From an uncultured Verrucomicrobia subdivision 3 bacterium (GTDB lineage: Bacteria; Verrucomicrobiota; Verrucomicrobiia; Limisphaerales; UBA11358), in NCBI GenBank assembly GCA_903895255.1, contig CAITTG010000135.1:1-64000 (forward strand): a stretch of DNA of 64,000 nucleotides, given 5' to 3'. Below, piece after piece: positions 63,595-64,000 of this stretch. A model generated the notes under the pieces. The model was not told where the DNA came from, made no database searches, and saw only the letters and a list, made by a program, of their open reading frames with translations. Both the position numbers and the translations under genes were made by a program. The number at the start of each line of letters is the position of its first letter. Positions within the stretch are counted from its first letter, which is position 1.

Positions 63595-64000
63595 TCAGAG
63601 CCGCTTCTCATCCGCGTCGATGTAGTCCACGAAGGTGGTGATATCGTCGCGGTGGGAGAGGCCGGATTCCTGTTTGCGCAGCTTGAAGCGTTCGAGGGCC
63701 TTGGGATCGTTGGCGAGCGGACGGCTGAGCAGGTCGGCGCGGTGCGCGGCCTTTTCGGCGTCGGTCTTTTTGACGTTATGGAAGACCCAGTCGCAGACCT
63801 GGCCGTCGGTGAGGGAATTTTTGACCAGGGTGAGCATCTGGTCATGGGTGACGCCGGCATGCTTGAGCCACATGGCATCGAAGCCCTTGCCAAGGTTTTC
63901 CTGGTAGTCGGCGTGCAATTGGCCGGCGAGGTGCAGGCGGATTTTATCAATGTAGCGCGGGAGGTAGCTCCAGCCGGCCATGGTTTCACGGGGACTGCGG
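63595..64000 (-). CDS. DUF5069 domain protein (5' end outside window)
   Basis: The frame stays open beyond the ATG at 63981, with RSPRET just before it, which belongs to the family's conserved N-terminus, so the true start is past the edge. Visible: GWSYLPRYIDKIRLHLAG, CDWVFHNV and the C-terminal DDITTFVDYIDADEKR. A small family common in Verrucomicrobiota; function unknown. Confidence 0.8.
   Translation of the reverse strand, partial: RSPRETMAGWSYLPRYIDKIRLHLAGQLHADYQENLGKGFDAMWLKHAGVTHDQMLTLVKNSLTDGQVCDWVFHNVKKTDAEKAAHRADLLSRPLANDPKALERFKLRKQESGLSHRDDITTFVDYIDADEKRL

Overview
The window reads as a chromosomal segment of a Verrucomicrobiota bacterium, probably of the Pedosphaera/Limisphaera side of the phylum. 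This is an inference from high GC coding sequence, a Minf_1886-family gene, a DUF5069 gene, a PEP-CTERM protein, frequent genes without a clear Shine-Dalgarno site, and many families of short dispersed intergenic repeats. No rRNA is present; there is one tRNA (Pro-UGG). No CRISPR array or complete insertion sequence was seen.

Layout. 1-10 kb: end of a lipoate-protein ligase, a hybrid PAS/GAF histidine kinase, an outer-membrane barrel, mnmA, a small toxin-antitoxin pair, ThuA-like and C26-family proteins, and an M3 oligopeptidase. 10-22 kb: a giant cyclic beta-1,2-glucan synthase, a DUF2892 protein and two MFS transporters. 22-28 kb: a decayed Mu-like DNA-packaging islet (gp27-like and gp28-like genes, the latter frameshifted) interrupted by a lower-GC, truncated restriction-modification gene and full of C-rich spacers, a tandem duplication and a duplicated leader. 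28-36 kb: housekeeping genes (tcdA, TatD, Minf_1886, YycJ-like MBL, TrmH/SpoU, a cytosolic-looking phosphoesterase, ispH, dgt). 36-50 kb: PEP-CTERM protein, sterol-desaturase family protein, aminotransferase plus rhamnulokinase, transaldolase, a SUFU-domain protein, a thioredoxin-like 2Fe-2S ferredoxin, TPR protein, Pit phosphate transporter, grpE-dnaJ. 50-54 kb: a rhamnogalacturonan-acetylesterase-like SGNH hydrolase, tRNA-Pro, and glnK-amtB behind a sigma-54 type promoter and ahead of a strong terminator. 54-58 kb: a lower-GC islet (RCC1-repeat, MORN-repeat and small secreted proteins plus an XRE regulator) bracketed by direct copies of a long dispersed repeat. 58-60 kb: a compact signalling operon of a zinc-ribbon/membrane protein, a 127-residue minimal kinase and a PP2C phosphatase. 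60-64 kb: nucleotide-sugar dehydrogenase, a two-gene module whose second gene carries an in-frame amber codon, an M42 aminopeptidase and a DUF5069 gene cut by the window edge.

How the genes fit together. Nitrogen sensing and uptake (glnK-amtB), phosphate uptake (pit), rhamnose and pectin use (rhaB, acetylesterase), envelope glucan and polysaccharide (cyclic glucan synthase, nucleotide-sugar dehydrogenase) and chaperones (grpE-dnaJ) are clear. The accessory interest lies in three places: the packaging islet with its repeats, the repeat-bracketed RCC1/MORN islet, and the minimal kinase/PP2C operon. All family assignments come from reading motifs by eye; no search was run.
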